Assembly: GCA_022316685.1 (NCBI GenBank)
Contig: JAKJHU010000184.1
Coordinates: 1-64,000 of the forward strand
Source of the DNA: Progne subis subis
Lineage: Eukaryota > Chordata > Aves > Passeriformes > Hirundinidae
Length of the DNA: 64,000 nucleotides
Direction of reading: 5' to 3'
Under the pieces are notes generated by a model. That model was given only the letters and a program-made list of their open reading frames with translations. It had not been told where the DNA came from and did no database searches. The position numbers were made by a program, and so were the translations under genes. This document shows positions 11,351-25,387 of this stretch, in pieces. Each line of letters opens with the position of its first letter. Positions within the stretch are counted from its first letter, which is position 1.

Positions 11351-14300
11351 ACAAACCCCTGGGACTATTTGAGGCAGGCACAGGGCAGACCCTGCTTGGC
11401 TGGGGCAAGAGTTCTCTGTTGTGACTCAGTCCCTGTTTTAACCTTGTGATTGAAAAGCAGCACTAGCAGGGTGTGAGAAGCCTCCCAAATGTGGGAATTA
11501 CTACGAGAGTCTCTGCAAGTCAAGGTCAAGACTAGAAAATGTGAGTTCTTCTGGGCTGAACTGTGGGGAGAAGGGAAGCAAGGATGCCTGTTCTGCAGGT
11601 AAGGAAGCCTGGATGCTGCCCTGGGCTCTTCATGTTGGCCACACAGGCAGTAAGAGTGCTTTTCACCCAGTAAATGCAGTTTACTTGCTGGACTATGTGA
11701 TGGCTCACACAGAACACTCTCCTGAGTAACTTTAATCTGCATTAGAAGACTTTACTGCTAAAACTATGCTGGCAAAAAGTAAATGTGTGTGTTCTGGGGC
11801 CGTGTGTGCTAAATGAAGCAGTGCTGGGTTTGTGGAGAACTGGCACTGACATCCTGATGAGGGATGGAGCGATTTTTGTCTGGAATAGCATGTGGAGAAT
11901 TCTTTGGGAGGAGAAGGCATGTGAAAGTGTGATATGGATTAAAAGGTAAAAAGTGGAGAGTTCAAACTTATAATTTTTTTCCTTTTTCTCCATTTGTATG
12001 TTCATCAGAGTAATTCTCCATCACTTTCAAGTAGCTGTGAATATCTAGTTGAGAATCCTTTAAAAACTGTAATTCTCCTAATTGAAGCAATGAGGTCATA
12101 GCTGGATAATGATCTCCCACCATCTCTTCTGCTGCTTTTGTCTTAATATTTTCCTGTGGCTTCTTTAATGGCTCACAGGGACTGCTGTGTGGCTTCCCAA
12201 AGCTCTGCTAGTGGCTGTGTCCTATGGCAAGCTCAATGCTCATGAAATGCTCTGCTTTGAGCTGTGGATGTGGGGTGCTTCAAAGTTCAAACCACACTAA
12301 AGCTGTGGTGTCACTTATTAGACTTAGTAAGTTTATTTGTGTTACAGTTTAAAGTGGATCACTACAGGCAAAATCAAATCTACTCAAAAACCACTTCACA
12401 AACATCATGAGGTTTCTGAAGTCTGTGCTGGCTGATTATGCTCCAGCATTGGGTAAGATTGAGCAGTTTCTTTCTCCGTGTTCTGCAAGCTGGTTGTCCA
12501 GGGGCTGTTTGACCTCATTCCTGCGCAGGGGGTATCTGAGCTGTTACACAAAGCGTGTTTCTTAAACGTGGAGGATTTACGTGTAATGCTAAAAGTGTCT
12601 GAAGTCTGCTGAAGCATATAAGGACGTTCACTGTGGCAGGTGACACGATTTGAAGGCCTCGTGTCTCCAGCAGGAGTGACCTGGGTGGCACGAGGGGGAC
12701 GAGCAGGGGCAGCGCTGCTGGACTGGAGTGACTGCCTGTGGCATTCCCAATAAACCCGGAGCAGTGCTGGCCAAAGGCCTGTGCTACTGCCTGACTGACT
12801 GCAAGGAAAGGGCTCATTCTGAATAAACTGCATCACTAAAGGTATTTCTGAAACCTTTATCTTGGTGTGGTAGCTCTACGCTGCGGATGTATTGGTAATG
12901 GCATGGATCCAGGGCCCCTGGGCCCAGAGGATCCTACAAACTTGTTTTCATCAGTGGAGTGAATTCCCCTCCAATTCCAGGAAACCAGAGTCCAATCTGA
13001 CACCCCACGGTAGTTTCTAGAGTTCTCTTTGTGACAGCATTTATTTACCTGGGGAATGCCTTTTGCCAGGTGTGGGGCAGGGCCCTGCTGGCACGGGGCT
13101 GCCAGCTTTAACGTGCCCTGGGATCCGGCTGCCAGCGTGGGTGGGTGCTCCCTGGGGTGGGGAGGCAATGCCATGGCTTGAGCAGCCCTGCTGGCACGTC
13201 CTGCTGCCCCTGGGCGCCTTCAGCGGGGCTGGGCGGGACTAAAGCTTTCTCTTAGGGGTAGTGTAGAGCGAGAGGGGCTGGGGAGGGGCAGAGTGTTTCC
13301 TTGTTGGCTCCCTGGGGCACTGCTCTCATGTTCCATTTGTTTTGGAAAGCGTGTTTCAGACTCTGCTGTGCGTTGGTTTGTGTCGGGGCTGCCGGCTGGA
13401 TCGAATGTCCTTTCCATTACTGAGAGGAATAAACTCTCCAGGGATGAATGCTGCAAACTATTCCAAACCACCCTTTTCTCCCATGAAAGCCTCCTATGGA
13501 ATATCCAGCTGCTGTGCTGAAAGTCAAGAAATCCGATGCTTCGGTACATATCAAAACACAATAAACCTCCATTTATTCGCCCTACATCTTACTCCAGTTT
13601 CTTGTCTCCCTGTTGCTGTTGGCACAGCTCTCAGTGCGAATTCCATCCCTTTGGGGAGCAGGGGAAGGGGCAGTGTGCTGGGACAGAGCCTGGTGCCAGC
13701 CTGGGCGAGCCTGGCATTTCCAGGGCCAGGAGATGCTGCCGGGTCCCCCGGGACACCTGGGCAAGCAGGGATCCCCTGCCAGGAGCCAGCTCTGGGATTT
13801 GGGATCCTTCGCATTCAGCCCAGCGTGATCTGGTTCTATTTATCCTGTGAGGGATGTGGGATAGAGAGCACTTGGAAGCAACTCGACAGCCACTAAAATA
13901 AATGTTCTTTTCTGTTTATTCCTTGGCTTGCATCCGGAAATTAAATGTGCTGAATTAAGAATCTCAAACTTCGACTGTCTTACCGAGTCTTTAATTGGAT
14001 ACAGATCAAACCCAAAACATGACTGACTTCTGCTGCTGCACCAGGGAAAATCTCTGATTCCAGGGAGGCTGTGGGTACAGCACATTGCTGCTGTGGGTAC
14101 GGAACATCACTGCTGTACAAAATCCTTCACTTTCATCGGGACGTGGCAATGGCTCTGGTTTTGAGTGGCTGAATCTAGCAAAAGGGAATAATCACATCAA
14201 TCAAGACTTTAATGCTGGTCTTGGGTAAAACTACAGCAAGCTGTGAATGCAGGCTGAGAGCTTTCTCTTCAAAGCTGGTAAGTCTCTGCTAAAAAGTGGT

Positions 14301-17300
14301 CAATTTTCCACAACAGTCAGCCGAATGCTGCATTTTTTTACATAAAGGAAGTTGTTGAATCAAGCTGAAAGGAATGTGTCCTTAATTCTTTCAGCAGCTC
14401 TCGAGCCACACGTTCAGCAGCTCTGTTCATAAACCCTAGCGATGTTGTTCTTATTCCTACAACATTTGCCTCAATTTCCTGTTTTCCAGCATTTTTTGAT
14501 ATGAAAAGAAAATGACTCTTTTCCTCCGTGTCTCAGGGCCGAAGGTGTGGGTCAATCTGCGTGCAGAAGTGATGTCCCGGGGAAGCTCAGCCCTGCAAGG
14601 TGCTGTAACCTGGGCCAGTGCCGCGGTTGTGAGCAGATCCCCGTGGCCAGGAGCCGGTCTGGATCGGCCCAGCTGGTTTGTCCTGCTGAATCCCCCCTGC
14701 CAGCCCTGAGCCAGCGGTGACTTGAGCAATTGAACAGTTTTTAAACCTCTGCCAGCATGTTAATACAGCCTTGTTTACGTGCAAAGCACTTGGAAAACGA
14801 CTCTAAACACCAGATTTATCTGCACTAAACGGTCGTAGTTAATCACAGAGGATTTCCATCCGAATTTGCAAACCTCAGGGCGGTTTTTGCTTTGTTTCAC
14901 AGCAGAGGATGGGCGCTGGTTACCTGCTGGAAGGAGCGAGTGGGTGCCTCTGGAGCAGCCTCCTGCCCGGTCCCTGGAGCAGCTCGGTGCAGGGGTGGGA
15001 GCTGGACGGCAGCAGCCCCCAGGCCATGCTGACCTCTCTCCTTCCTCCTGTGCCCCCCAGGGCAGCTGAGGAGCGGAGCTCTCCCAGCCACTGCCAGCAC
15101 ATGGGACAGCCCAAAGCTCTGCCTGGGCAAAAGTTTTGGTTTTCCAGCATTTGAATGAAATGTAGCCTTTCCTTTTCTAGAAAGGGACTTTCAGATTTCA
15201 TTTTTTTGACTGTAAGAATGAAAAAGGACAGCTTGGCTTCTTTCCTTTTCTAAAAGACTCAGCTCATTTCTGAGTCCTTCCTGGAAAAACATTTTGCGAT
15301 GTTGAAATTAGCCAAGACCAGAGTGGCTGCCTGGGAGTACTTAGCTGTAAATTCACATGCTCTTGGCCTCGGGTTTGTTTTATCTTTTGTGTGTTTAGCA
15401 GAAAGCCTTTGGCTTTGTTCTGGTTCTGCTGACAGCGTGAGGTCCAAAGCATCTTCCTGAGAAGGGTGTCACAGTCCTGCGATTAACATCGCGTGTGTTG
15501 GGCCAGAGAGGCAGCATCTGTGCCCCACTGATCGTGTGGTGCCGTGAGATGTGAGGGAAAATAACATTTCATTGCAGTTTAATCCTTCAGTCCCAGAGCA
15601 GTACCGGGTACTGGGGAGATTCCCGCCGGGAGCTGCAATTCCTGCAGGGGGACATCGGGGACAATGTGGGGGGCTCAGGGACGAGGTGGGGGGCTGCTGC
15701 AGACCCCAGCCCGTGGGAGGGCTCAGACAGCCCTGGGGTGACAGGGGTCCCTCCTGCCCACACCCTCAGCCGCTTTCCCGTGTCTGTGTGTGCTTGTGGG
15801 GCTGGGGGTTTGCACACCCCACCCGTGCCTCAGCAGGAGCATCACGGGGCTCCTGCTGCTGTCCAAGCATGGGAAATGCCTGGGGGGAGGTGGATGGAGC
15901 TGTGGCAGTGGTGCAGGTGAGGCTCCTGGCTGTGCCAGGCTCCCGGCTCAGGCTGCTCCCAGCAGGCTCCAAGGGGCTGCTCTGACCCAGGAGCACTCTG
16001 CTCCCTTCAGCCACCTCTGATGTTAAAAGAATAAGAAACATCTGGCAGAGAGGCCACGTAGCTCGAATCTTTGAAGTGCAGATGCTTCAGAGAGTTGTGT
16101 ACAAATAAGAGTTTTCTTTGTTGTTGAGATATCTGACACTTTCCCCGTGCTGGGCCTCTGCTCTACCTGGCATTCTCCTAGGGATGGTCTCCTGCTGGCT
16201 TCTCCCTTTCCCCTGGTAATACTGGCTCGAGTATGAACCAAGCTAGGAGTGCCACAGGGCTTACTCTGCTCCTGCTGGCAAGTTTTCCCTTGTGACCACG
16301 TGTAGAAAATACCTGGTTGGTTGTGTATGAGCTGGATTTCATTTCTAGGTCGGGGTAAGCAGGATGAGGGGCCAAATTCTGATCCAGTGATGACATGGGT
16401 AAACTCCCACTGATTTCCAAAGACTGAATTGGCTGTAGAGGGCTGGGTTTTGCAAATCCAAGTGCCTCTGACAAACATATTTGGCTCGCTTTCTGCCAGC
16501 ACTCCATTATTTTTTCCCCAGTTCAGATGTTTATGTGAGTGCCTGCTGGCTCGGGGTGCTGAATGTGTCTGGATGGATTTGAGGGTATAAATGAAACTAA
16601 ACATGTCTAGCAAATGCCATCAGCACTGCTCAGCTGGAGGAGCCTTACAGAGCTGCTGCTCCCTTGTGTCATAGCTCTGCTCCTCTGCTTCTCCTGGCTG
16701 TGAGGATGCAGCTTTCCTGTAAGAGTTCCCACAGCTGCCACCTCCCAGGGCGGCACAAGGGCTTGAACCCCCTGCCCTGGTGTCCCAGGTGAGCCAGAAA
16801 CAGCAACCAGGCTGTTGTAAAGGCACTGGAATTTATGGTGGGCAGAAGTGCTCAGAGACTTATGTCATATGACAGAGATGCTGTCATAGGCATGAATGAT
16901 TTCTGAAGCGTGAGGAGTACTGATATGAGTGGCACATGTCTGTGATAAGCAGTGCAGAACAAATCTGGAGCCAGAACCTCTCCTGCAGGTGCTGCAGTGC
17001 AGTTCTGAGCCAGTGTGGTTTGTTTGTCCTGCTATTGAGATAAGCAACTGTTGTAGTTTAAGCCCCAGCCAAAACCAGCACAGCAGTGTGCGTGCAGCAG
17101 CTTTTACATCTTCATTCCATGTATTAAAGAGACAATGAAATTTATCTCTATGGCTGTGAGAGGAGCAGTCACCCCAGCGAAATGCACTTTCAGGAGCAGG
17201 AGTGTAGGAGTGACATGGTGGGAAAACATAAAACCAGGCATAAACACCTTCCCTGGAGCAGGGTGTTCAGGGAGCTGCCTGAACGTGCAGAGCTCTGACG

Positions 17301-18290
17301 TGTGACCGCCAGAGCACTCTGACACGGGACACGCACCTGAGAGGGGCTTGCACCCAAAGATCACCAGTCTCTTCCTTCAGCTGCGTGCTCAGCAGCTCTG
17401 GTGCTGCACAGGGAATGTTTTACCTTCATTGCAGAGGGGATGTTCAGCCTTCGTTTCCTTTCTGGCCTGGCTTGACAGGGATGTGGAGATTTTCTCTGTC
17501 CTCCTGGATGTACACTCTGTTCTTTGCTATTTTCTGTTCACCAGTACTATGAGCTGTAATTTCGTGTTAAAACCAAAACCCTGCATGGAAACAGCAGTCA
17601 GCAGGGAGCCCAGGAATGCTGGATGTAACACTCTTCCACAGTCATTAAGCCACTGCACTGAGCAGCTTGACTCATTGATGCTGCCTCCTCTCTGCTTCCT
17701 TGGATATCAAATGCTATCCCGGTTTTTCTTCGTAGCTCCCTGGGAGTTTTTTTGCTGTAGTTCCCTCCTGTGGTCAGTGCCACGTATGCAGCATTCTGGG
17801 AATGCCAGGGAGCATGGGGTGCCCTCTGCACGGGCATCTCCTGGGGCTCTGTCCACGCCCCTCTGCCCTCTCCCACTGTGCAGGTAGAGCCCAGAATATC
17901 CCAGGAGCTTTTTCCTTCCTGAGCTGTTGGGAGCGGATGGAAGGAGGGAGCCTTTTCCACCTGCAGCCACAGGTTGTGTTTAAATTGTTCATGGGTGTCC
18001 TTAGGAGGCTGCAATACGTTTTTGAAATGCATTTATTTCAAGACCAGGACAAGCCAGAGAGGCTGAATAACGTGTCCAGCTCACGGGCTCATTTCCAGAG
18101 ATAGTGATTTCCTTGGCTTGGGCAGCTGACTGGGATCCAGGTCTCATTTCTGAGGATCTGACAGGGGAAGTGCTGGTCTTGCTGAGGTCCCCCGGGGGAT
18201 GAGGAGGGGTCAGACACCAACCAGGGCTGAGTCCCTCGGTCAGCGGAAGGAGCTGAGACCATCTCCCCCTCTCCCTGCAGGAGCCAGGCC
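11351..18290. other. Intergenic, no gene recognised
   Basis: Nothing with coding or RNA-gene character was identified. A 196-codon minus-strand open frame at 16023-16613 has no recognisable motif. Confidence 0.55.
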
Positions 18291-18870
18291 GGTCCCTGCC
18301 TGCCCGGAGCTGCGGCTCCTCTCCCGGGGGAAGCGCTCCCTGCCCGGGGCCCGGGGCTGCGGCTCCTCTCCCGGGGGAAGCGCTCCCTGCCTGCCCGGGG
18401 CTGCGGCTCCTCTCCCGGGGGAAGCGCTCCCTGCCTGCCCGGAGCTGCGGCTCCTCTCCCGGGGGAAGCGCTCCCTGCCTGCCCGGAGCTGCGGCTCCTC
18501 TCCTGGGGGAAGCGCTCCCTGCCTGCCCGGGGCTGCGGCTCCTCTCCCGGGGGAAGCGCTCCCTGCCCGGGGCCCGGGGCTGCGGCTCCTCTCCCGGGGG
18601 AAGCGCTCCCTGCCCGGGGCCCGGGGCTGCGGCTCCTCTCCCGGGGGAAGCGCTCCCTGCCCGGGGCCCGGGGCTGCGGCTCCTCTCCCGGGGGAAGCGC
18701 TCCCTGCCCGGGGCCCGGAGCTGCGGCTCCTCTCCCGGGGGAAGCGCTCCCTGCTCGGGGCCGGAGCTGCGGCTCCTCTCCCGGGGGAAGCGCTCCCTGC
18801 CCGGGGCCGGGAGCTGCGGCTCCTCTCCCGGGGGAAGCGCTCCCTGCCCGGGGCCGGGTCCCTGCCGGGC
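18291..18870. repeat. 44/47-bp GC-rich minisatellite, about 12 copies
   Basis: The core ctcccgggggaagcgctccc recurs at about 18316, 18370, 18414, 18458, 18502, 18546, 18593, 18640, 18687, 18734, 18778 and 18825. Two length classes, about 44 and 47 bp, differ in the cccgg-rich linker. Copies are nearly identical, so the array is young or homogenised. The 249- and 219-codon open frames on opposite strands are products of the repeat. Confidence 0.92.
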
Positions 18871-20073
18871 GCTGGGAGGTGTGTGGGGAACTCAGCCACG
18901 CTTTCCTTGAGGCTGCTGATGCTGCTCCAGTCTGCTCCTCCGGGATAAAGTGCCTCCGGGAGCTAATGCCAGGGTTTGTTTCTAGCCAGAAAGAATGCAG
19001 TCCGTGGAAAAAACCATAAAAGTTTCTGGTTGTGGCAGGGTTACAGCAGGGCTGACAGTGAAAGTTCCTGCCTGTATCAGGATTACAGCAGGAATGAAAT
19101 TGCTCAGGAACTCAGAGTTTCCCCTCAAATACAGACATTGATAATTTTGTATTTGCCTCTTTGTGTCTTGCAGTCAATCTCCTCCTGAAGTTGATGTTTC
19201 TGTTTTGTACAAGCTAAATATTCTGCAATGCATTTTATAATTCTTAAAATATCCTTTTTGTTGTAAAATCGTGGCCCTTCCTTGCGTCCCACTGCCTGGG
19301 TGGGGTGCAGCTCCTGCTCCCGCAGCACCCCCAGAACCCAGGGATGCAGACTGGGGATGACTGGATGCTATGGCTCAATTTAATGCCACAAGGAGGTTGC
19401 CAAGGCCACCAAGCTGTGCTGCGCTGGGGCAAGAATCACTGGTTGTTGATTGTTTAAAGAGTAGGGGCTGTGGGTTTTTACCGTTCAGGTTCTGAGGCTG
19501 TTTCTGTGAAGTTTTGATCAACCCTTTTGGGCAGTCCTTGGTCAAATCCCAGCAGAAATCCCAGTCCTGTTAATATTCTAATTGTTTTCCTCATCTCTGT
19601 TGGTTATTGGCAAAGGCTGTGGATCCTTCTGCAGTTTTGAATGATTTTACGCACAAGAAAATGATGGGAGGCACTTTCCAAAGTGCTTTTGAAAGTGATG
19701 GGGCCATAGAGGGAGACTCGCCAGGGAGTCTGCAGGCACCAGCAGCCAGGTTTGCCTTGGTCCCTCGGGCTGTGCAAAGCCATGAGTCACTTTCCATCCC
19801 TGCCTTCACCTTCCCACAGGCAAAACACGGTCTTGGAGCTGATTTCATGTTTAGAGAAGTGGTTTGAGAGCTATTTGCTTAGCTTGCACTATTATTATTA
19901 AAGACAGAAATGGGTTTTTAAAGGTTTTAGAGAGTTATAATTGTAGATGGTTTTCACTTCAAATCACCCAGTGGGAGCGCTGGGATTTGCTCTGCAACAT
20001 GAGGAAACCTGAGCTGCAACAGTGATGAGCCTCAGGGACTTGGTTCTTTCATTGCAAATCCACTGCAGTTACT
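18871..20073. other. Intergenic, no gene recognised
   Basis: Mixed composition, with no feature recognised. Confidence 0.5.
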
Positions 20074-20332
20074 TCAGAATCACCGAGGCTGGAAAATAAC
20101 TCAGAGATCACAAAGTGCGACCTTTGACCTGTCCCCAGCCTGTCCCCAGCACTGACACACTCAGGGCCATATCCAGTCTTTCCTCGGACACCTCCAGGGA
20201 TGGAGACCCCAAATCTCCCTGGGCAGCCCCTGCCAATGTTCAACAACCCATTCAGTGACAAAATTCCCCCTGATGTCCAACCTGAACCTCTTCAGCCCAG
20301 CTTGAGGCCATTTTCCCTCTGTTGCAGGGCTC
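20074..20332 (-). mobile_element. CR1 LINE 3' fragment
   Basis: It starts tcagaatcaccgaggctgg and contains ggagaccccaaatctccctgggcagcc and gatgtccaacctgaacctc...cagcttgaggccattttccctc. These are hallmark complement segments of the avian CR1 3' region. Reading as complement on plus places the element on minus. It is truncated at its 5' end. Confidence 0.85.
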
Positions 20333-23300
20333 CCCCACACCTTAACAGGTGTTTTCAGATTAGGAAAGCGTGTGAGCTTCACCCCCTAATCTTTTAAGGA
20401 AAAGAACCAGAAACTTCCATGCTCCTCTCACCATAACTAGCCCAGTGTCAGAACAAAGGCACCTGTTGGTCCCTTGAGGTGTTCCTCGAGAATTTTAGCA
20501 ATTTTCTATTGGTCAGTATGCAAAAAAATCCCCCATCCTAGATCGTTGAATACTTAAGAGTGCACAGAGATTCTTGGGGCTTTTTGGGGTGCCTTAGCAG
20601 GTGCAAGGGACCTCCCTGCCCAGCACACAGCTTTTACTCTTTTGTTCTGTATAGTTTGTTATTTCCGCTTTAATTAGACCCTTTTGCTTTTCCAAACCCC
20701 TGCAATCAGCTGGGCACTGATTTTGCTGATTTCTCATAAGCCATTTCTGGGAGGCTGCTGGCACCCCTCGGGGTGTGGTGCACTTTTGTGGGGCTCATGA
20801 CACACTGGCCTCACGCAGGAGCTCATCACCCCCTGTGCTGTCACTTGTTGCCTGGGAGAAGAGGCCGAGCCCTGCCTGGCCCCAGCCTCCTGTGGGGTAG
20901 AGATAGCTGCAGCTCGAGAATCCCCAGCCTTTTGCTGAGGCTGAGCCTGATCCTGCAGCAGCTCTGCAACCCGCTGGGCACTGCGGGCGCTTTACAGCTT
21001 AATCAGTCTCCGTAATGAACCTTCAGTTAATAAATGCCAACAACCCGTTGTTGCAAAATCACGACCTTGATGCTTATTAGAAGTATTTGACATTGCAACA
21101 CTTCTCAGAATTGTCGTGAGGCCAAACCCTGTGTGCCCGTTCTCAGAAGTCCCTGGGAGGGGAGAACAAGTCCCTGCAGGGAGCACGGGTGCTGCTCACC
21201 TGCTCCCGGGGAGGAGAGGGGGCACGGACAGGGCTCTGCTTTGGTTTGGAACAGTTTCCATTTCAACATCAACCAAATGCTTTCTGCAGCATTTCCTTCT
21301 AGTTTTGTACAACTTTGGTGGATTGAAAGATGCAGGTGCTGTATGTGGTCCTGGCTTGGATCCTCATTCTCAGACCTTGCATGGTGAGAGTATTCCAGGA
21401 GGGAATTCTCTTGGCTCAGCTCTGAGCAGGCAGAGGTGACCCACGGTCCGAGATGCTTTGCAGGGTAATTTGAGAAAATGCATTGGTGGTTTCTGGTGTG
21501 ACCACAGACACTCAGCTCTTCTGAGGAGCTGCTCAGCCCCACTCCATGTCCCCTGGTGTGCTTGTGTCCTCTGCACGTCCCATCCTGCTGGGACAGTGTC
21601 GGCTGGGTGGATTGAACAGCCAGTGGTCTCCCAAAACTCTGTGGCCTGGATCTCCCTGAGGTTTCCAGAGCTCCTCAGCTCCAGCCTGGCCACAGATGCT
21701 GGGAGAACATTGGCTCAGGGAGCTGTGGTCTCAGTGAGAATGGGGGTGAGAAGCAGAAGCCAGGGGAGAAAATGTGTCCCCAGATGAGGATATTGGGGAG
21801 TTCATGTTTTCAGTTTTGTGTCTGATTTTAGCCAAATGACTGATTTTGTAACGCATTAAGATAATGAGAACTAGAATGTTGGTGTGAGGCTGCCTTTAAA
21901 ATGCATTTTCTGAGCACCAGCCTTCCACTATGATTTTGTGGAAACAAGATGAAACCTGCAGGTTTGCCGGTTCTCACCGCACTGCACATGTGTGATGCAT
22001 TGGACACGTGGCTGCTGCTCGAGTTCTGGTGCTTCTGAGTGTCATTCTTACTGCAGGGTAAGCAGCAGCCAGCAGGACCCAGAGCTGCTGCTGAGCCAGC
22101 CCACAGGATCAAGAGCCCAGGATCCCCCAGAGCCATGATTCCGCAATGGCAATGCTGTTTCTGGGTGCTGCCACAGAATGGGATGGGAGCTGTGTTTCTC
22201 CCCAGCACTGAGCTCTCCCAAAGGTCAGCAAGGTGGTTTTATACCCACCTGAGCTGTGTAACTCACCCTGGCTCAGCCCCCACTTTTCCAGTGGGAACGG
22301 GAAGAGTTCAAATCCATCCTCCTGGCCCTGCTGCAGGGATGGCTCAGGGGATGGGTACCTGGCAGCACAGGGGTTTCAGCTTAACCTTTCTCTTACAAAT
22401 ACACAGGCCAAGCATCTGGGGCACTTTGGCCAAACCCCCTCTTGCATAAAGAAACTTCCCCGGGGTCTTTTGTGTTGGTGTTTCCAGCAGCTGGTGAGAA
22501 TTACTCCTGGTTGTTTCCTTTCCCTCTCCTATTCACAAAAGGAACAAATTAAGAAATTTGATATTTTCTGCTTACAAAATGAAAGAAAAAACTTTGTGGA
22601 AATGAGGTCTGGGCAGCAGTTGGGTCTTTGTTTTGTGCAGCAGGACCTGCTTATGCAAGGAGAGCCTTTGGCAGGGCCCTGCAGGGAGGTGGGCATGGGG
22701 CACCTCTCCTGTGGTGCTGGAGAAACAACTCTGGGGAGAAACTGAGAGATAAGAGAGACCTGCGGAGGGGGAAACGTGTAATACACCTGAGGGGAAGCTG
22801 TGTCCCAGGAGCCCACCCTTTCCCCGGGACACTGTACTCAGCACAAGTCACGTCGTTATCTCCTTGCCAGTCAAAGTCCCAACACTGCTGCAGATCTGGT
22901 GCATTAAACATCAGATCCTGTGTAAAAGGTTACTCTCTGCTAGTCCTGTTCACCATGGCTTTGCCTGCTCAGCAGCAATCTCAGAGCCTTCCCAGCACGT
23001 GGCAATCCCCATCAAACCTGCAATCCCTTCCCTGACCTCAGGTACAGCCAGGAATAAGAGGGCTGCCCTAGAGCAGGGGGTAGAACCTGCACCAGAGCAG
23101 ATGGAATTCTTCTATAACCTTACATCTACTCTTCAAAAGCATCTCAAAGCAATCATTTGGCAAGATAAACAGCAAAAGTAACTAAGTCCTGGCCTGCATC
23201 ATGGTTTTTTTCTTATTTGCTATTGCAATTCCATTCCAGAGCTCTGTTGCTTTAGCAGCAGCTTAATCACCCCAGTGCCACTGCAGCTCAGCTGGAGCAG

Positions 23301-24470
23301 CTGTGACCCCCTGGTCTGGATAATGCCCTTCCTGTTCCTCATCCTTGGCACTCCTGGTGACTCTAATTCCAAAGTGTCACTGATTTCAGACTCCAGCCTC
23401 CAACATGTGCTCCTGCCTGTGTACATCTGTGCATTCACACAGCCAGGGACATGTTTGAGTAAACAAATCCAACCCCTCTCTCGCTGCAAACATTTCCCAA
23501 ATGTTCTCTTTCCTGTTTTGTGGTCTTCCAGGTGGTCATTCCCCTTCCCAAGTGATCGCCTTGGGCTTCAATTTTATCAATGATTTTTTAAAAAATTTAC
23601 TGTTTTAACTATGTGTAAGATAGATTCCTGCTGATTTTCCCTCAGGTTCCTTCTCTTCCTTATCTGTTCTTCCAGGACAGCAAATCTAACTCCAGCGAGC
23701 TGCTGCTGGAGCCAGAATTCAGGAATTACGCTTATTTTTATAAAAATGGGACACTGTATGAGAACTAGAACTAAATGGACATTGAGAAGCTGGCAGTGGG
23801 AGGTGTGAGTTAGATGAAATCCTTGTTGTAAGTTCGGGTTCCTTAAATTACTTTGAACCACAAACTTTAATGTAGAAGAGAACATCAGTGGAGGTGGCTG
23901 GGAAAGCAAAAGTGCTGCTGCCTTCCTGCCAAACAGTAAAAAGTTGCATGTCTGAAACCCAAGATTTCAGTTTGAAAGCATCAAAGGAAAACACTGATTT
24001 ATTTGAAAATCCCTGTTATCTTATCCTGATAATAATGCTATTTTCAGACAGAGTTGGAAGTTTTATCGGCTGCTCTAGTGCCTTCATGAACACAGCATGT
24101 TTCTGGAGCTGCTGCTTTGTCTTGTGCTCAGAAATACTGCATGTGCTGTACTTCTGCTTACTCAAGTGTCAGAGAATTGCTTTTTGCAGCTCAGGGTATG
24201 AACATATTGTCAAATAAGACATTTGTTTCCACTTATGCAACTCGCAATTTGGTAATAAGCAACAGACGAAAAAGCAGCGCCCAGATTCTCTTGTATAAAA
24301 TTTCTTGTGGATGCCATCCCTTCATTTCATAGAAATGGGCCAGTTTTCAGTCCTGTGAGTAGCATTACAAAATACAGATACCAGTAATGAAGAAGGAAAG
24401 CGGAAATAACTGAAGCTGAGTGAAGTGGGCTGAAATCTAGCGCTGGATTCTGAGTATCAACGCAAAGGCT
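20333..24470. other. Intergenic, no gene recognised
   Basis: Only short, motif-free open frames are seen; nothing in the stretch can be named. Confidence 0.5.
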
Positions 24471-24589
24471 GTTCCGGGACTCGGGGGTATTTCCAGCGCT
24501 GCTCTGTCTGTACTGACCGCTCAGTGCGTGTCCTTCAGAGGCAATAAAGGGCAGAATAAGTCATTTTTGCTTTTTGCTACAAGGTTGCA

Positions 24590-24900
24590 AGTTCACGGTC
24601 CGGAGGCGGGAGTGGGCAGCGCTGGGCAGCGCCTGCCCCTCTCCCCGCCCGGAGGGGAGCACCCCGAACTGCTGCTCCTGCTCCGGACGGGCTGTCAGGT
24701 CCCTCGGCGGGCAGGGAGACCGTCTGCAGGGCTGCACTGCCTCCCGGTGGCTTCTCCCTTCCTTTCCAAATCCCTTCCGATGAAAGCCCGTCACGGCGGC
24801 GGCTGCGGTGGCGGCACCTGCGGCGTTTGTGCCTCCCCGCCCCCCGTGCGATGGCCGCAGCCGCCAGCCCCGGGCTGCCGCGACATCCGTCCCCCTCTTG
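24590..24900. promoter_or_regulatory. Isolated CpG-rich patch
   Basis: A local cluster of CpG dinucleotides (for example ggcggcggctgcggtggcgg near 24796) stands out from CpG-poor flanks. It could be a small CpG island for an unrecognised transcript or an orphan regulatory element. No coding exon is supported. Confidence 0.35.
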
Positions 24901-25387
24901 CTGAGGTTTCTGCACGGTCCCTGGGGCTGTGGCGTTATTTCCCCACACTCCTTTCAACAGCCCTGTGTCCATCCCTCACCCCACAGCCCTGCCGGGGGGT
25001 TGGGACCGAGGGCTGGCTGCCCCCAGCCTGGCACCTCTGTCCCCGGCAGGGTGGGGCTGTGGCTGCCCTGACCCCGTCCCCCATGGGGGCACCCTCTGCC
25101 CACGGGGCCCTGCCCGCCCCGGCTGCTGTTTGGGCAGCCGTGACTCCAAACCCCAGAGGAGACCTGACCTTTCCCAGCGTGGATGTACAACGCCCCTGCT
25201 GTCACACGGGGCCGAAGGGTGTCTGTGAGACAGCAGGGCCACCCTGGCAGCCCGGGGCTGCCACCACTGCCAGGAGCACCCCTGGGCTCAGCCAGGGCCG
25301 CAGCAGTGACGTGCCCAGCCCACCCCGACCCGGGCCAGGCTTACATTGGGAAATGATGGGCATGGGCCGCACGTGGAGCCCCCGCCC
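24901..25387. other. Intergenic, GC-rich, no gene recognised
   Basis: GC-rich flank of the CpG patch. Long open frames on both strands reflect composition only. Confidence 0.45.

Noticed and set aside
16023..16613. 196-codon minus-strand open frame
   Set aside because: No domain, no splice support and no recognisable family; a chance frame of this size is expected in 64 kb.
18199..18948. 249-codon plus and 219-codon minus open frames
   Set aside because: Both strands are open only because of the 44/47-bp array. The translation shifts among frames unit by unit.
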